A stretch of DNA of 64,000 bases from Paenibacillus sp. FSL K6-3182 (GTDB taxonomy: Bacteria > Bacillota > Bacilli > Paenibacillales > Paenibacillaceae). The position numbers were made by a program, and so were the translations under genes. The notes beneath the pieces were generated by a model. The model was not told the origin of the DNA, did no database searches, and worked only from the letters and a program-made list of their open reading frames with translations. The first letter of the stretch is position 1. The number at the start of each line of letters is the position of its first letter. Below, one piece after another: positions 20,013 through 29,324 of the stretch. The stretch is from assembly GCF_037976325.1 (NCBI RefSeq), contig NZ_CP150265.1:15001-79000 (forward strand), written 5' to 3'.

Positions 20013-20411
20013 ATGACAACAAAGCAACAAATGCAGGTGATTGCAACGGACAAAGCTCCTGCAGCGATCGGACCTTATTCGCAAGCGATTAAGCTCGGAG
20101 GATTATTGTTCACTTCAGGACAAATTCCACTCGATGCGGCTGGGCAGCTTGTTGATGGCGGCATTGAGGAACAAACGCATCAGGTGTTTAGAAATTTGGA
20201 GGCCGTGCTTGCTGCTGCAGGTGCCAGCTTTCAAGATGTCGTAAAAGCGACCGTATTTATGAAAGATATGAATCAATTTGCAACGGTAAATGGCATTTAC
20301 TCCTCTTACTTCGGAGAGCATAAACCGGCTCGTTCGGCCGTGGAGGTCGCAAGGCTGCCAAAGGATGTTCTTGTCGAAATAGAGGTCATTGCATCGACAA
20401 TTGTCGAATGA
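20013..20411 (+). CDS. ridA: RidA family enamine/imine deaminase (YabJ)
   Basis: This 132-residue RidA/YjgF protein hydrolyses reactive enamines and imines from PLP enzymes. Family residues are visible: [13 protein letters not shown] (about 14-26), FTSGQIPLD (about 33-41), a central KATVFMKDM and the signature [19 protein letters not shown] (about 105-123) with the carboxylate-binding Arg. It follows purR by about 50 bp, as in B. subtilis, and may be co-transcribed and linked to purine control. Confidence 0.96.
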   Translation: MTTKQQMQVIATDKAPAAIGPYSQAIKLGGLLFTSGQIPLDAAGQLVDGGIEEQTHQVFRNLEAVLAAAGASFQDVVKATVFMKDMNQFATVNGIYSSYFGEHKPARSAVEVARLPKDVLVEIEVIASTIVE

Positions 20412-20473
20412 AAACGAAAAAGATTCAAAATAAAAAAAATATTTTAAATTGAGTATGATTTTACCAAAAATGT

Positions 20474-20503
20474 AGAAGGAATTGGCACAAAAACGTGGAA
20501 GTA
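20474..20503 (+). promoter_or_regulatory. Probable sigma-H promoter of spoVG
   Basis: GAAGGAATT (20475-20483) and GTGGAAGTA (20495-20503) are 11 bp apart. The sigma-H consensus is about RWAGGAWWT, 11-12 bp, then RNNGAATWW; one core base differs. spoVG is a classical sigma-H gene. Confidence 0.55.
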
Positions 20504-20535
20504 TACACCAAGTCTCTGATAGACAAAGGTGGTGA

Positions 20536-20823
<288 letters not shown>

Positions 20824-20855
20824 GGCACTGCATTTTATGTTTTTGGGGTTGATTG

Positions 20856-20889
20856 GAGAAGAGAGCCATGGCTCTCTTCTCTTTTTTTT
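20856..20889 (+). terminator. Terminator of spoVG
   Basis: The stem GAGAAGAGAGCC / GGCTCTCTTCTC with a 2-nt AT loop is followed by eight T. The rest of the 320-bp gap before glmU shows no gene. Confidence 0.93.
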
Positions 20890-21142
20890 GCGAGAGGTGA
20901 TTGCTAAGCATGTGATTACGTGCGACTTATCTTTTTACTATGAAACGAATAGGTTGTAGTGTAGAATGACAGGCAGCGATTCCATACACTTGGAAATCGA
21001 GCAACATATTCGTATAATGGAATAGGATGTACGACTTGAATCTTTGCAGCTTTCAGCGTTTGCTGATGAAGATAGCACTTTTTTCACACTTATAAAGCTA
21101 TACTAAAATAATCATTTATTGCAGGTCTAGGGGGTCTTTCAT

Positions 21143-22540
21143 ATGAAAGTTATGGCGATTGTGCTTGCTGCAGGACAGGGCAAGCGTATGAAATCGAAGT
21201 TATATAAGGTGCTGCATCCGGTGTGCGGCAAGCCGATGGTAGGCCATGTGCTTGATGTTGTGAAGGAAGCGGCTGCGGAGCGCGCGGTCGTTATTGTAGG
21301 TCACGGAGCTGAAAAGGTTAAATCGTATTTGGGCGATGGCGCTGAATACGTCTTGCAGGAGCAGCAGCTCGGTACCGGTCATGCGGTGCTGCAAGCGGAA
21401 GCACTGCTTGGCGGCGAGAAAGGTACGACGATTGTGATTTGCGGCGATACTCCGCTTGTGCAAGCATCGACAATTGAAGCCATGCTTGAGCTGCATCATT
21501 CGAGCGGAGCTGCTGCAACGGTGCTGACAGCCGCTTTTGACGATCCTACAGGCTATGGCCGCGTTATTCGTGGCGAAGATGGCACTGTACAGCGGATTGT
21601 TGAACAAAAGGACTGCTCAGCTGAAGAAGCGGCAGTTAAAGAAATTAATACAGGCACATATTGCTTCGACAATGAGAAGCTGTTCGCTGCGCTTGCTAAG
21701 GTAACGAGTAATAACGCACAAGGCGAGTATTATTTGACGGATGTTATCGGAATATTCCGTGAAGCGGGCGAATCTGTTCAAGGCTACTGCACGACAGATG
21801 TGTCAGAAGCCATAGGCGTGAATGACCGCGTGGCGCTTGCTGAGGCAGAGCGTTTCATGCGCGATCGAATTAACCGCAATCATCTGCTTGGCGGCGTCAC
21901 TTTGATTGATGCGTCCTCAACTTACATCGAAGCGGGTGTTCAGATCGGATCTGACACTGTCATATATCCAGGTACAGTGCTTCGCGGGTCAACAATTATC
22001 GGAGAAGATTGTGTTATCGGTCCTCAAGCTGATATTGCGGACAGTACGATCGGCAACGGCGTCGCGATTAAATATTCAGTTGTTTCTGAATCTGTAATTG
22101 GCGATACAAGCGCTGTGGGGCCATACGCTAATTTGCGTCCAGGCTCGAAGCTTGGCGTTGGCTGCAAAGTTGGTGACTTTGTGGAGCTCAAAAACGCATC
22201 ACTTGATGATGGCAGCAAAGTATCGCATCTAAGCTACGTTGGTGACGCTAAGGTTGGCAAAGACGTGAATATCGGCTGCGGCGCCATAACGGTCAATTAT
22301 GACGGTTACAATAAATTTGTAACGGAAATCGGCGATAATGCCTTCATTGGCAGCAATGTCAATTTGATTGCACCATTGAAAATTGGCGATGGCGCATATG
22401 TTGTTGCCGGCTCTACGGTTACGCATGATGTACCTGCTGGTGATCTTGCGATCGCACGCGAACGCCAAGTGAATAAATCAGGTTATGCGGATAAGATCCG
22501 TGGACGTGCAAAAGCAAAAAAAGAAAAGAAACAATCATAA
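21143..22540 (+). CDS. glmU: Bifunctional GlmU (UDP-GlcNAc pyrophosphorylase / GlcN-1-P acetyltransferase)
   Basis: This 465-residue enzyme makes UDP-GlcNAc for cell wall synthesis. The N-terminal nucleotidyltransferase domain has LAAGQGKRMKSKLYKVLHP (residues about 8-26), QLGTGHAV (about 75-82) and CGDTPL (about 102-107). From about residue 255 there is the left-handed beta-helix of hexapeptide repeats, with GSDTVIYPG and ENCR-like steps, and the acetyltransferase residues in NYDGYNKF and GSNVNLIAP. In B. subtilis prs follows; here ctc follows directly. Confidence 0.97.
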   Translation: MKVMAIVLAAGQGKRMKSKLYKVLHPVCGKPMVGHVLDVVKEAAAERAVVIVGHGAEKVKSYLGDGAEYVLQEQQLGTGHAVLQAEALLGGEKGTTIVICGDTPLVQASTIEAMLELHHSSGAAATVLTAAFDDPTGYGRVIRGEDGTVQRIVEQKDCSAEEAAVKEINTGTYCFDNEKLFAALAKVTSNNAQGEYYLTDVIGIFREAGESVQGYCTTDVSEAIGVNDRVALAEAERFMRDRINRNHLLGGVTLIDASSTYIEAGVQIGSDTVIYPGTVLRGSTIIGEDCVIGPQADIADSTIGNGVAIKYSVVSESVIGDTSAVGPYANLRPGSKLGVGCKVGDFVELKNASLDDGSKVSHLSYVGDAKVGKDVNIGCGAITVNYDGYNKFVTEIGDNAFIGSNVNLIAPLKIGDGAYVVAGSTVTHDVPAGDLAIARERQVNKSGYADKIRGRAKAKKEKKQS

Positions 22541-22561
22541 TACCAAATGGTTGATATAGAG

Positions 22562-22609
22562 GATGCAGTGACGATTTCAGAGGATGAATTCGTTGCTGCA
22601 TCTTTTTTT
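22562..22609 (+). terminator. Terminator of glmU
   Basis: The stem GATGCAG / CTGCATC extends inward with wobble pairs (TGACG / CGTTG) and is followed by seven T. Confidence 0.85.
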
Positions 22610-22627
22610 ATGCAAATGTCGTTTAGA

Positions 22628-22653
22628 GTTTAATTTTTGGCTGTAGTGGGTAA
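22628..22653 (+). promoter_or_regulatory. Sigma-B-type promoter of ctc
   Basis: GTTTAA (22628-22633) and GGGTAA (22648-22653) are 14 bp apart. The sigma-B consensus is GTTTAA, 12-15 bp, GGGTAT, and the ctc gene of B. subtilis is a classical sigma-B gene. Whether this organism has sigma-B is unknown from the window; another factor of the sigma-B/F group may use it. Confidence 0.5.
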
Positions 22654-22673
22654 GTTATAGGGAAATCAAAACA

Positions 22674-22741
22674 GAAGCGAGTTTTTGCTTCACAAAAACT
22701 AAGCGTATGCTTACGAAGCGAGTTTTTGCTTCACAAAAACT
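22674..22741 (+). repeat. Leader hairpin repeat, copy A (before ctc)
   Basis: Two identical 27-nt units (22674-22700 and 22715-22741) are joined by AAGCGTATGCTTAC. Each unit can fold AGTTTTTG with CAAAAACT around a CTTCA loop, or alternatively GAAGC with GCTTC. The second hairpin ends two bases before the ribosome site TAGGAGGT. Related to copies B (47 kb) and C (51 kb). Confidence 0.85.
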
Positions 22742-22757
22742 TTAGGAGGTAATCAAT

Positions 22758-23408
22758 ATGGCGATAGCTATGAACGCGGATCAACGAACTGGCACGACGA
22801 AAGGTGAGTTGCGCCAATTGCGGCTCCAAGGGAAAATACCGGGCGTTATTTATGGTAAACAGTTGAGTGATGCAGCACAAGTCATAGTGGATAGTAAGGA
22901 ACTGCAGGCTTTGCTGCGTTCTCAGCCGAATGCGGTGCTTGAAATTAATATTCCATCCCATGGAAAAACCTCCGTTATGATCGCAGAGGTGCAACGTGAT
23001 TCTTTGAGCAGGCAAGTGCTGCACGTTGATTTCCATCAAATTAATATGAACGAGAATGTGCGGGCGAACGTTCGTATTCATGCAGAAGGCGATTCTCAAG
23101 GTGTACGCGAGGGCGGTATCTTGCAGTTGATTTTGCATGAGCTTGAGGTGCAATGCTTGCCGGGCAGCATTCCTGATTCTATTTCCGTCGACATCTCGTC
23201 GCTGGAGATTGGCGGAAGCATACTCGTAAGCGATTTGAAGTTGCCGAGCGGCGTGGAATTACTAGCCGAGCCTGAGCAGGTCGTTGCAACGATTCTTGCG
23301 CCGCAAAAAGAGCTTACAGAAGAGGAAGCAGAGGCTGCTGCAGTGGAGCTTACAGAAGCAGAGTCACGCTCCAACGAAGCGAAGCTTGAAGGCGTTAAGA
23401 GCCTGTAG
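22758..23408 (+). CDS. ctc: Ribosomal protein bL25, long form / general stress protein Ctc
   Basis: This 216-residue protein belongs to the CTC form of L25, which binds 5S rRNA. The N-terminal L25 domain (about 1-95) has TTKGELRQLRLQGKIPGVIYG and the C-terminal beta domain (about 96-190) has DFHQINMNENVRANVRIHAEG, followed by an acidic Glu/Ala-rich tail. In B. subtilis it is stress-induced. Its leader carries an unusual double hairpin directly before the ribosome site, preceded by a sigma-B-like promoter. prs, its usual upstream neighbour, is missing. Confidence 0.95.
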   Translation: MAIAMNADQRTGTTKGELRQLRLQGKIPGVIYGKQLSDAAQVIVDSKELQALLRSQPNAVLEINIPSHGKTSVMIAEVQRDSLSRQVLHVDFHQINMNENVRANVRIHAEGDSQGVREGGILQLILHELEVQCLPGSIPDSISVDISSLEIGGSILVSDLKLPSGVELLAEPEQVVATILAPQKELTEEEAEAAAVELTEAESRSNEAKLEGVKSL

Positions 23409-23456
23409 AATCTCTTTTGAAAAATTACGTATACTACGCAGTACCGAGCATATTCA

Positions 23457-23496
23457 GGCGCCGTCCTCCATCAGGGCGGCGTTGTTTGCTTTTTGG
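23457..23496 (+). terminator. Probable terminator of ctc
   Basis: The stem GCGCCGTCC / GGGCGGCG (imperfect) is followed a few bases later by CTTTTT. The U-tract is short and displaced. Confidence 0.55.
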
Positions 23497-23592
23497 GCAA
23501 AATAGAATGAAAGTTCTGACGCAGAACGGCTTCCGATGTTTACGCTTGTAATAGATTATGTTACATTTGTCCGTAAAGGAGTGGAGTGAGCA

Positions 23593-24153
23593 ATGAGGTG
23601 GATTGCAGGACTTGGCAATCCCGGTGCTGCTTATCAAGGAACCCGGCATAATGTCGGATTTATGGTTGTTGATGAGCTTGCAAGGCGCTGGGGCATTAGT
23701 GTAACGCAAAATAAATGCAAGGCATTAATCGGAGAAGGCAACGTACAAGGCACGAAGGTTGTCCTTATTAAACCGATGACATATATGAATTTGTCTGGAG
23801 AGTCAGTAAGATCATTTCTAGATTACTTTAAGGCTGAGGTTCAGGACGGCTTAATCGTTTATGATGATTTGGATACGGAGATCGGCAAGCTTCGCCTTCG
23901 TTATCAAGGCAGTGCGGGCGGGCATAACGGAATCAAATCATTGATTCAGCATTTGGGCACGCAAACTTTTGACCGCGTTCGGATGGGCATTTCGCGCCCG
24001 CAGCCAGGCATGAACATTGCGGACTATGTGCTCTCCACTTTTCCGAAGAGCGAGCATGAGAAATTGTCTGCTATGGTTGCTGACGCTTGTGATGCTATTG
24101 AGTTTAGATTGAAGGCGCCTTTCGAGGAGACAATGGCAAAGTTTAACCGATAA
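23593..24153 (+). CDS. pth: Peptidyl-tRNA hydrolase
   Basis: A 186-residue enzyme that releases peptides from stalled peptidyl-tRNA. Motifs: AGLGNPGAAYQGTRHNVGF (residues 5-23, with the catalytic His in RHNVG), KPMTYMNLSGESV (about 60-72) and DDLDTEIGKLRLRYQGSAGG (about 96-115, with the catalytic Asp). Called spoVC in B. subtilis. It is followed by fin, which has its own sporulation promoter. Confidence 0.97.
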   Translation: MRWIAGLGNPGAAYQGTRHNVGFMVVDELARRWGISVTQNKCKALIGEGNVQGTKVVLIKPMTYMNLSGESVRSFLDYFKAEVQDGLIVYDDLDTEIGKLRLRYQGSAGGHNGIKSLIQHLGTQTFDRVRMGISRPQPGMNIADYVLSTFPKSEHEKLSAMVADACDAIEFRLKAPFEETMAKFNR

Positions 24154-24155
24154 TC

Positions 24156-24184
24156 TGTTAGAAATTGATTATGAGGGCATACTG
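24156..24184 (+). promoter_or_regulatory. Probable sigma-F promoter of fin
   Basis: TGTTA (24156-24160) and GGGCATACTG (24175-24184) are 14 bp apart, resembling the sigma-F pattern (GYWTA, about 15, GGNNANAMTR). fin is a known sigma-F gene. Confidence 0.45.
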
Positions 24185-24216
24185 AAGGATATAACTACCC
24201 TTCAGGAGGCATACAT

Positions 24217-24447
24217 ATGGCAGTAAACTATATTTGTCGGCACTGCAGAACATCGATGGGGTCGCTTAGCGGGTCAAATATAACGGAGCATCAACTGGGC
24301 TTCCATTTCTTGACCCCCGAAGAACGCAGCGATATAATAGCGTATGACCCAAATGGGGATGTAACGGTAAAAGTGGTCTGTGATTATTGCCGCGAGGCGA
24401 TTGATGCGAACCCAGAGCTTCATTTGGTAACTAGTCCTCTTCAATGA
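24217..24447 (+). CDS. fin: Anti-sigma-F factor Fin (YabK)
   Basis: This 76-residue protein has the same length and pattern as B. subtilis Fin: YICRHC (Cys at about 7 and 10), LGFHFLTPEERSDIIAY, and CDYCREAIDANPE (Cys at about 53 and 56). The four cysteines should bind zinc. Fin shuts off sigma-F to allow the switch to sigma-G in the forespore. With gin, the window holds two forespore sigma-factor inhibitors. Promoter and terminator flank the gene. Confidence 0.95.
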   Translation: MAVNYICRHCRTSMGSLSGSNITEHQLGFHFLTPEERSDIIAYDPNGDVTVKVVCDYCREAIDANPELHLVTSPLQ

Positions 24448-24463
24448 CGGAAAGTGAATAGTA

Positions 24464-24496
24464 TGAGCCTTAGCAGATGGCTGAGGCTTATTTTCA
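24464..24496 (+). terminator. Probable terminator of fin
   Basis: The stem AGCCTTAG / CTGAGGCT (one wobble) is followed by TATTTTC. The U-tract is weak. Confidence 0.6.
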
Positions 24497-24544
24497 ATGT
24501 ACAGGGAGCGATCGTATCACTCTCCGATTGTGTAAAGAAACGGG

Positions 24545-27500
24545 GTGTCGCAAAAGTTGAAAGCTTTAATTAATGCTTTTGCCGCGGATACGGACGTTCA
24601 GTCCGTTATATCCGGTATTCGTAAAGGCATGCGTGAGCAGATGATATCTGGCCTCGCAGGCTCTTCCAGACAAGTGCTCATTGCAGCGCTGCGGGAGGAT
24701 GTAGAGCGTCCTATGCTTGTTGTGACGCATAACATGTTCTCTGCGCAGAAGATTGCGGAGGACCTGCAGGAATGTCTTTCGTCAGAAAATGTATTATTAT
24801 ATCCCGCAAATGAGCTGGTAGCTGCAGAAGCGGCGATCTCGAGTCCTGAGACGCTTGCGCAGCGAATGGATGTGCTGATCAAGCTGTCCCAAGGCTATCG
24901 CGGGATTGTTGTCGTGCCCTTCTCCGGCGTTCGGCGCTATTTGCCTATAAGCAGTGTTATGGCTGAAGCGCAAGTAGAGGTTCAAGTTGGCCAGTCACTG
25001 CCGATAGATGCTTATCTGCGGCAAATGACCGCTCTTGGTTATACACGGGCTGACCGCGTAGAATTGCGCGGCGATATGAGCGTGCGCGGCGGGATTGTTG
25101 ACTTCTATCCGCTTACGGCTTCACAAGCGTACCGGATCGAGTGGTTTGGCGATGACGTTGATTCCATACGTACCTTTGATCCAGCAGATCAACGTTCTTT
25201 GGATCGCTTGGAATCTTATGTGGTTCCGCCATGCCAAGAGCTGCTCGCAGACGGACACCGTATGGAGACAGCGGCTAATCATGCGCAGCGGCTGCTAGAG
25301 AAGCAGCTCGATAAGATGACAGATCGTACAGCCAAGGATCGACTTCGCACGGAGCTGGGCGGAGAGATTGAAAGGCTGCGTGAGCATGTTTATTTTCCGG
25401 AAATTTATAAATATATTTCGTTGTTATACCCAGAGCGTCAAACGATTCTTGACTATATGCCAGCCGACACGCTGCTAATACTAGACGAGCCAACGCGTTT
25501 AATAGAGACAGCGAAGCAATTGGAGCGGGATGAAGCGGAATGGTCCATGCATTTGCTGCAAAACGGCAAGTCGCTTCCGGATCTTGCTCTTGCCCGCGAT
25601 ACAGAGGAGATTTTGCATCACCGTCCGTTTCCAACGCTTTTCTTGTCCTTATTCTTAAGGCAAATTCCGCATTCGCAGCCGCAAAATATATTGAACATGA
25701 CAAGCCGCTCGATGCAAAATTTTCATGGGCAAATGAATGTGCTGAAGGCAGAAATGGAACGTTGGCGCAAGACGGGTGCCACAGTAATGATGCTTGCCGG
25801 CAATGCAGAGCGCATGGAACGCATGCGCCGAGTTCTTGACGACTATAGCATTGAGACGCCTACTCTGCTAGAAGGTAATTTGCAGTCCGGTTTTGAGCTG
25901 CCATCCTCTCACCTTGTCATTATTACTGAAGGCGAGATGTTCTCCCAAAAGCAGCGCAAAGCCCGGAAAATGGATAAAAAAGTTGATAATGCCGAGCGTA
26001 TTAAGAGCTATACAGAGCTTAAGGTCGGCGACTATGTCGTTCACCATAACCATGGTATAGGCAAGTATGTAGGCATTGGCACGCTTGAAATAGCAGGTAT
26101 TCATAAAGATTATTTGCATATTCTCTATGCTGGCGGCGATAAGCTGTCTGTTCCAATCGAGCAAGTGGATATGATTCAGAAGTACGTCGGCAATGAAGAT
26201 AAAGAGCCTAAGGTCAATAAACTCGGCGGCAGTGAATGGACACGGGCGAAGAGCAAAGTAAAAGCATCCGTTCAGGATATTGCTGATGATTTGATCAAGC
26301 TGTATGCGGAGCGGCAGACGGCACCGGGGTACGCTTTTGGACAAGATACGTCGTATCAGAATGAGTTCGAAGCGATGTTCCCTTATGACGAGACGCGTGA
26401 CCAGCTCAGAGCGATCGAAGAGATTAAGAAGGACATGGAGAAAACCCAGCCGATGGATAGGCTGTTATGCGGAGACGTCGGTTACGGAAAAACCGAGGTC
26501 GCCATTCGTGCTGCCTTCAAATCAGCAATGGACAGCAAACAGGTAGCGGTGCTAGTTCCGACGACAATTTTGGCGCAGCAGCATTATGAGACATTCCGCG
26601 AGCGTTTTGCAGGTTATCCGATTAACGTTCAGGTGCTCAGTCGTTTCCGTTCACGCAAGGAGCAGAATGAAACGATGAAGGGCCTGAAGGCGGGAACAGT
26701 AGATGTCGTTATTGGGACGCATCGACTGCTGTCGCAGGATATTATTTTCAAGTCGCTCGGCCTTCTGATCGTGGATGAGGAACAACGTTTTGGCGTATCG
26801 CATAAGGAAAAGTTGAAGAAGCTGAAAACTAATGTCGACGTGCTTACGCTGACTGCAACACCAATTCCAAGAACGCTTCATATGTCGATGCTTGGCGTGC
26901 GGGACTTGTCTGTTATTGAAACGCCGCCGGAAAATCGTTTCCCTGTGCAAACCTATGTTGTGGAGTACAGCCCGTCCCTCGTACGGGAGTCGATAGAGCG
27001 CGAGCTGGCACGTGGAGGCCAAGTCTATTATTTGTATAACCGTGTTCAAGGCATCTACCAAATGGCGGAGCAAATCAATGCCCTTGTACCAGGTGCTAGA
27101 GTTGCGGTCGGCCATGGGCAAATGTCAGAGCAGGAGCTGGAGAAGACCATCCTTGATTTCCTCGATGGTGAATCCGATGTTCTGGTAAGCACCAGCATTA
27201 TTGAGACAGGCGTCGATATTCCGAATGTGAATACGCTTATTGTGCATGATGCTGATAAAATGGGACTCTCTCAGCTGTATCAGCTGCGCGGACGCGTTGG
27301 TCGTTCGAATCGTATTGCATACGCGTATTTCACGTATCAACGGGATAAGGTGCTTACGGAGGTTGCCGAGAAGCGTCTGCAATCCATCAAAGAATTTACT
27401 GAGCTCGGCTCAGGCTTCAAAATCGCGATGCGCGATCTATCGATTCGTGGAGCGGGCAACTTGCTCGGGGCGGAGCAGCATGGCTTTATTGCCTCGGTAG

Positions 27501-28084
27501 GCTTCGACATGTATTCGCAGATGCTGGCTGATGAGATCGCGAAGCGCAAAGCGGAGATGAGCGGCGAAGAAATCAAAGAAGAGAAGCCAGTTAGCATGCT
27601 TATTGATATTAGCGTAGATGCTTATTTGCCTTCGGATTACATTTATGACAGCATCCAAAAAATTGAGATCTATAAAAAAGTGGCTGCTATCCGAACGTTC
27701 GAAGAGGCAGATGATGTGATTGATGAGCTTGTGGATCGTTTTGGCGATTTACCGCAAGCGGTAAGCAATTTGCTCGCAGTGGCTAGATTAAAAGTGTATG
27801 GCACGATGTATGGTATTGAACAGCTCAGCGGCAAAGGTGATGATCTGCTGCTTCGTTACGCAGCTAGCGAGAAGCGGAGGATTGACCGTAAGAAGGTTGA
27901 TCAGCTTTGTCTGAAGCATGAGAACCGCTTTAAGCAGGGCAGCGAGCAGGAGCCAAACCCAAGTATTTTGCTGCGCGGCAAGGGATTGAATATGGAGCAG
28001 AAAATTCATATGATTGAACAATTTTTGCAAGCGTACAAGGATGTTCTCCTTTATAAAGACGAATTGCAAGATGCGACAACATAG
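24545..28084 (+). CDS. mfd: Transcription-repair coupling factor Mfd
   Basis: This 1179-residue DNA translocase displaces stalled RNA polymerase and recruits UvrA. Domains in order: UvrB-like N-terminal module (about 1-350), linker, RNA-polymerase-interaction (CarD-like) domain with LKVGDYVVHHNHGIGKYVG (about 493-511), helicase lobes with Walker A GDVGYGKTE (about 643-651) and DEEQRFG (about 743), motif VSTSIIETGVDIPNVNTL, the TRG-type region, and a C-terminal D7 domain. GTG start is the first plausible codon; the ribosome site is weak (AACGGGG). Full length compared with B. subtilis (1177). Confidence 0.97.
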   Translation: MSQKLKALINAFAADTDVQSVISGIRKGMREQMISGLAGSSRQVLIAALREDVERPMLVVTHNMFSAQKIAEDLQECLSSENVLLYPANELVAAEAAISSPETLAQRMDVLIKLSQGYRGIVVVPFSGVRRYLPISSVMAEAQVEVQVGQSLPIDAYLRQMTALGYTRADRVELRGDMSVRGGIVDFYPLTASQAYRIEWFGDDVDSIRTFDPADQRSLDRLESYVVPPCQELLADGHRMETAANHAQRLLEKQLDKMTDRTAKDRLRTELGGEIERLREHVYFPEIYKYISLLYPERQTILDYMPADTLLILDEPTRLIETAKQLERDEAEWSMHLLQNGKSLPDLALARDTEEILHHRPFPTLFLSLFLRQIPHSQPQNILNMTSRSMQNFHGQMNVLKAEMERWRKTGATVMMLAGNAERMERMRRVLDDYSIETPTLLEGNLQSGFELPSSHLVIITEGEMFSQKQRKARKMDKKVDNAERIKSYTELKVGDYVVHHNHGIGKYVGIGTLEIAGIHKDYLHILYAGGDKLSVPIEQVDMIQKYVGNEDKEPKVNKLGGSEWTRAKSKVKASVQDIADDLIKLYAERQTAPGYAFGQDTSYQNEFEAMFPYDETRDQLRAIEEIKKDMEKTQPMDRLLCGDVGYGKTEVAIRAAFKSAMDSKQVAVLVPTTILAQQHYETFRERFAGYPINVQVLSRFRSRKEQNETMKGLKAGTVDVVIGTHRLLSQDIIFKSLGLLIVDEEQRFGVSHKEKLKKLKTNVDVLTLTATPIPRTLHMSMLGVRDLSVIETPPENRFPVQTYVVEYSPSLVRESIERELARGGQVYYLYNRVQGIYQMAEQINALVPGARVAVGHGQMSEQELEKTILDFLDGESDVLVSTSIIETGVDIPNVNTLIVHDADKMGLSQLYQLRGRVGRSNRIAYAYFTYQRDKVLTEVAEKRLQSIKEFTELGSGFKIAMRDLSIRGAGNLLGAEQHGFIASVGFDMYSQMLADEIAKRKAEMSGEEIKEEKPVSMLIDISVDAYLPSDYIYDSIQKIEIYKKVAAIRTFEEADDVIDELVDRFGDLPQAVSNLLAVARLKVYGTMYGIEQLSGKGDDLLLRYAASEKRRIDRKKVDQLCLKHENRFKQGSEQEPNPSILLRGKGLNMEQKIHMIEQFLQAYKDVLLYKDELQDATT

Positions 28085-28155
28085 ACAAGATTCGCTTTAT
28101 ACGCCCCTTTTCTGATACAATACTATCAAGTTCTCAATATGAAAGGGGATTCAAC

Positions 28156-29211
28156 ATGTTACACAGTTCACGCAAATCGGCATGGCGCAAAGGCGCGCTG
28201 CTTATTGTGGCAGTCGTGCTGGTCTTGACGATGGCGGCATGCGGCGGCGCGAAGGAAACAGAAGTTGCAACCTATAAAGGCGGCAATGTGACAGACAAGG
28301 AATTCAACAAGTATTTGGATGTATTTACGGTAATGCAGCCAGCGTATGCGCAAGTTATTGAAATTCCGCAATTTAAGGAGCAGCTGCTCCAGCAGTATAT
28401 TTCCTACAAAATTTTAAGCGGCCAGGCTTCTAAGGAAGACGTTAAAAAGGCTGAAACAGAAGTAAAAGAACAAATGAAGCAGTACAAAACAGCACTTTCC
28501 CAAGATGCGGAATTGAAAGCTGCTGTAGATGCTAAAAAATTAAAAGACAAAGATATGGAAAACTATTTGCTTATGACTTCCAAGCTTGTAGCTCATATGA
28601 ACGCTCAAGTAACTGAGGAAGAAATGAAAGCAGAATATGAAAAGAACGGTATTAACTATGCAACCGTTTCTGTTCGCCACATCTTGGTATCAACCAAAAC
28701 AACGGATCCAACTACACAAGAAGAAAAAGAGATTCGCACGGATGCAGAAGCATTGGCTCGTGCTAAAGAAGTGAAAGACAAGCTGGCAGCAGGCGGAGAC
28801 TGGGCTGCCCTTGCCAAAGAATACTCCGACGATCCAGGCTCGAAGGACGCAGGCGGTCTATATGCGGACAAGAAGAATGGTCAATGGGTAGAAGAGTTTA
28901 AACAAGCTGCTTATAAACAAGAAATTGGCGTTATCGGCGAGCCTGTGAAAACAGATTTTGGCTACCATGTTATCCTTGTTGAGAAACGTGATACGCCAGC
29001 ATTTGATAAATTAACTGATGCAGATAAAGAATCAGTAAAAGGTACAGTTGCTTCTGAGAAAATGAACAAATACATGACAGACGAGCTTCCTAAGCAAGAA
29101 ATCGTCATTAAGCTTCCAAAAGCAAGTGATACTCCTGCTAGCGATGCTCCTGCTGGTGAAGAAACGCCGGCTACGGATGCTCCAGCTACAGAAGCACCTG
29201 CAACGAAATAA
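28156..29211 (+). CDS. prsA: PrsA-like foldase, lipoprotein peptidyl-prolyl isomerase
   Basis: A 351-residue lipoprotein. The signal peptide ends in the lipobox MAAC (Cys about residue 29). A SurA_N-like helical domain (about 35-160) is followed by a parvulin domain (about 167-280) with VRHILVST and GYHVILVEKR. The C-terminal 30 residues are a low-complexity Ala/Pro/Thr/Asp tail with repeated APATxAP. It should help fold secreted proteins outside the membrane. It is not in this position in B. subtilis (mfd is followed by spoVT there). The gene has its own terminator. Confidence 0.9.
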   Translation: MLHSSRKSAWRKGALLIVAVVLVLTMAACGGAKETEVATYKGGNVTDKEFNKYLDVFTVMQPAYAQVIEIPQFKEQLLQQYISYKILSGQASKEDVKKAETEVKEQMKQYKTALSQDAELKAAVDAKKLKDKDMENYLLMTSKLVAHMNAQVTEEEMKAEYEKNGINYATVSVRHILVSTKTTDPTTQEEKEIRTDAEALARAKEVKDKLAAGGDWAALAKEYSDDPGSKDAGGLYADKKNGQWVEEFKQAAYKQEIGVIGEPVKTDFGYHVILVEKRDTPAFDKLTDADKESVKGTVASEKMNKYMTDELPKQEIVIKLPKASDTPASDAPAGEETPATDAPATEAPATK

Positions 29212-29228
29212 GTGCAAAACAAACATGT

Positions 29229-29267
29229 CAGACCCTTTAACCATTCACCGGTTAAGGGGTCTTTTTC
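29229..29267 (+). terminator. Terminator of prsA-like gene
   Basis: The stem AGACCCTTTAACC / GGTTAAGGGGTCT (one wobble or bulge) is followed by a T-run. Confidence 0.88.
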
Positions 29268-29324
29268 TGAAACTATGCTGAGTAAGGATGAATTGTACGC
29301 TGAACACAAATCAATATTTGCTGC

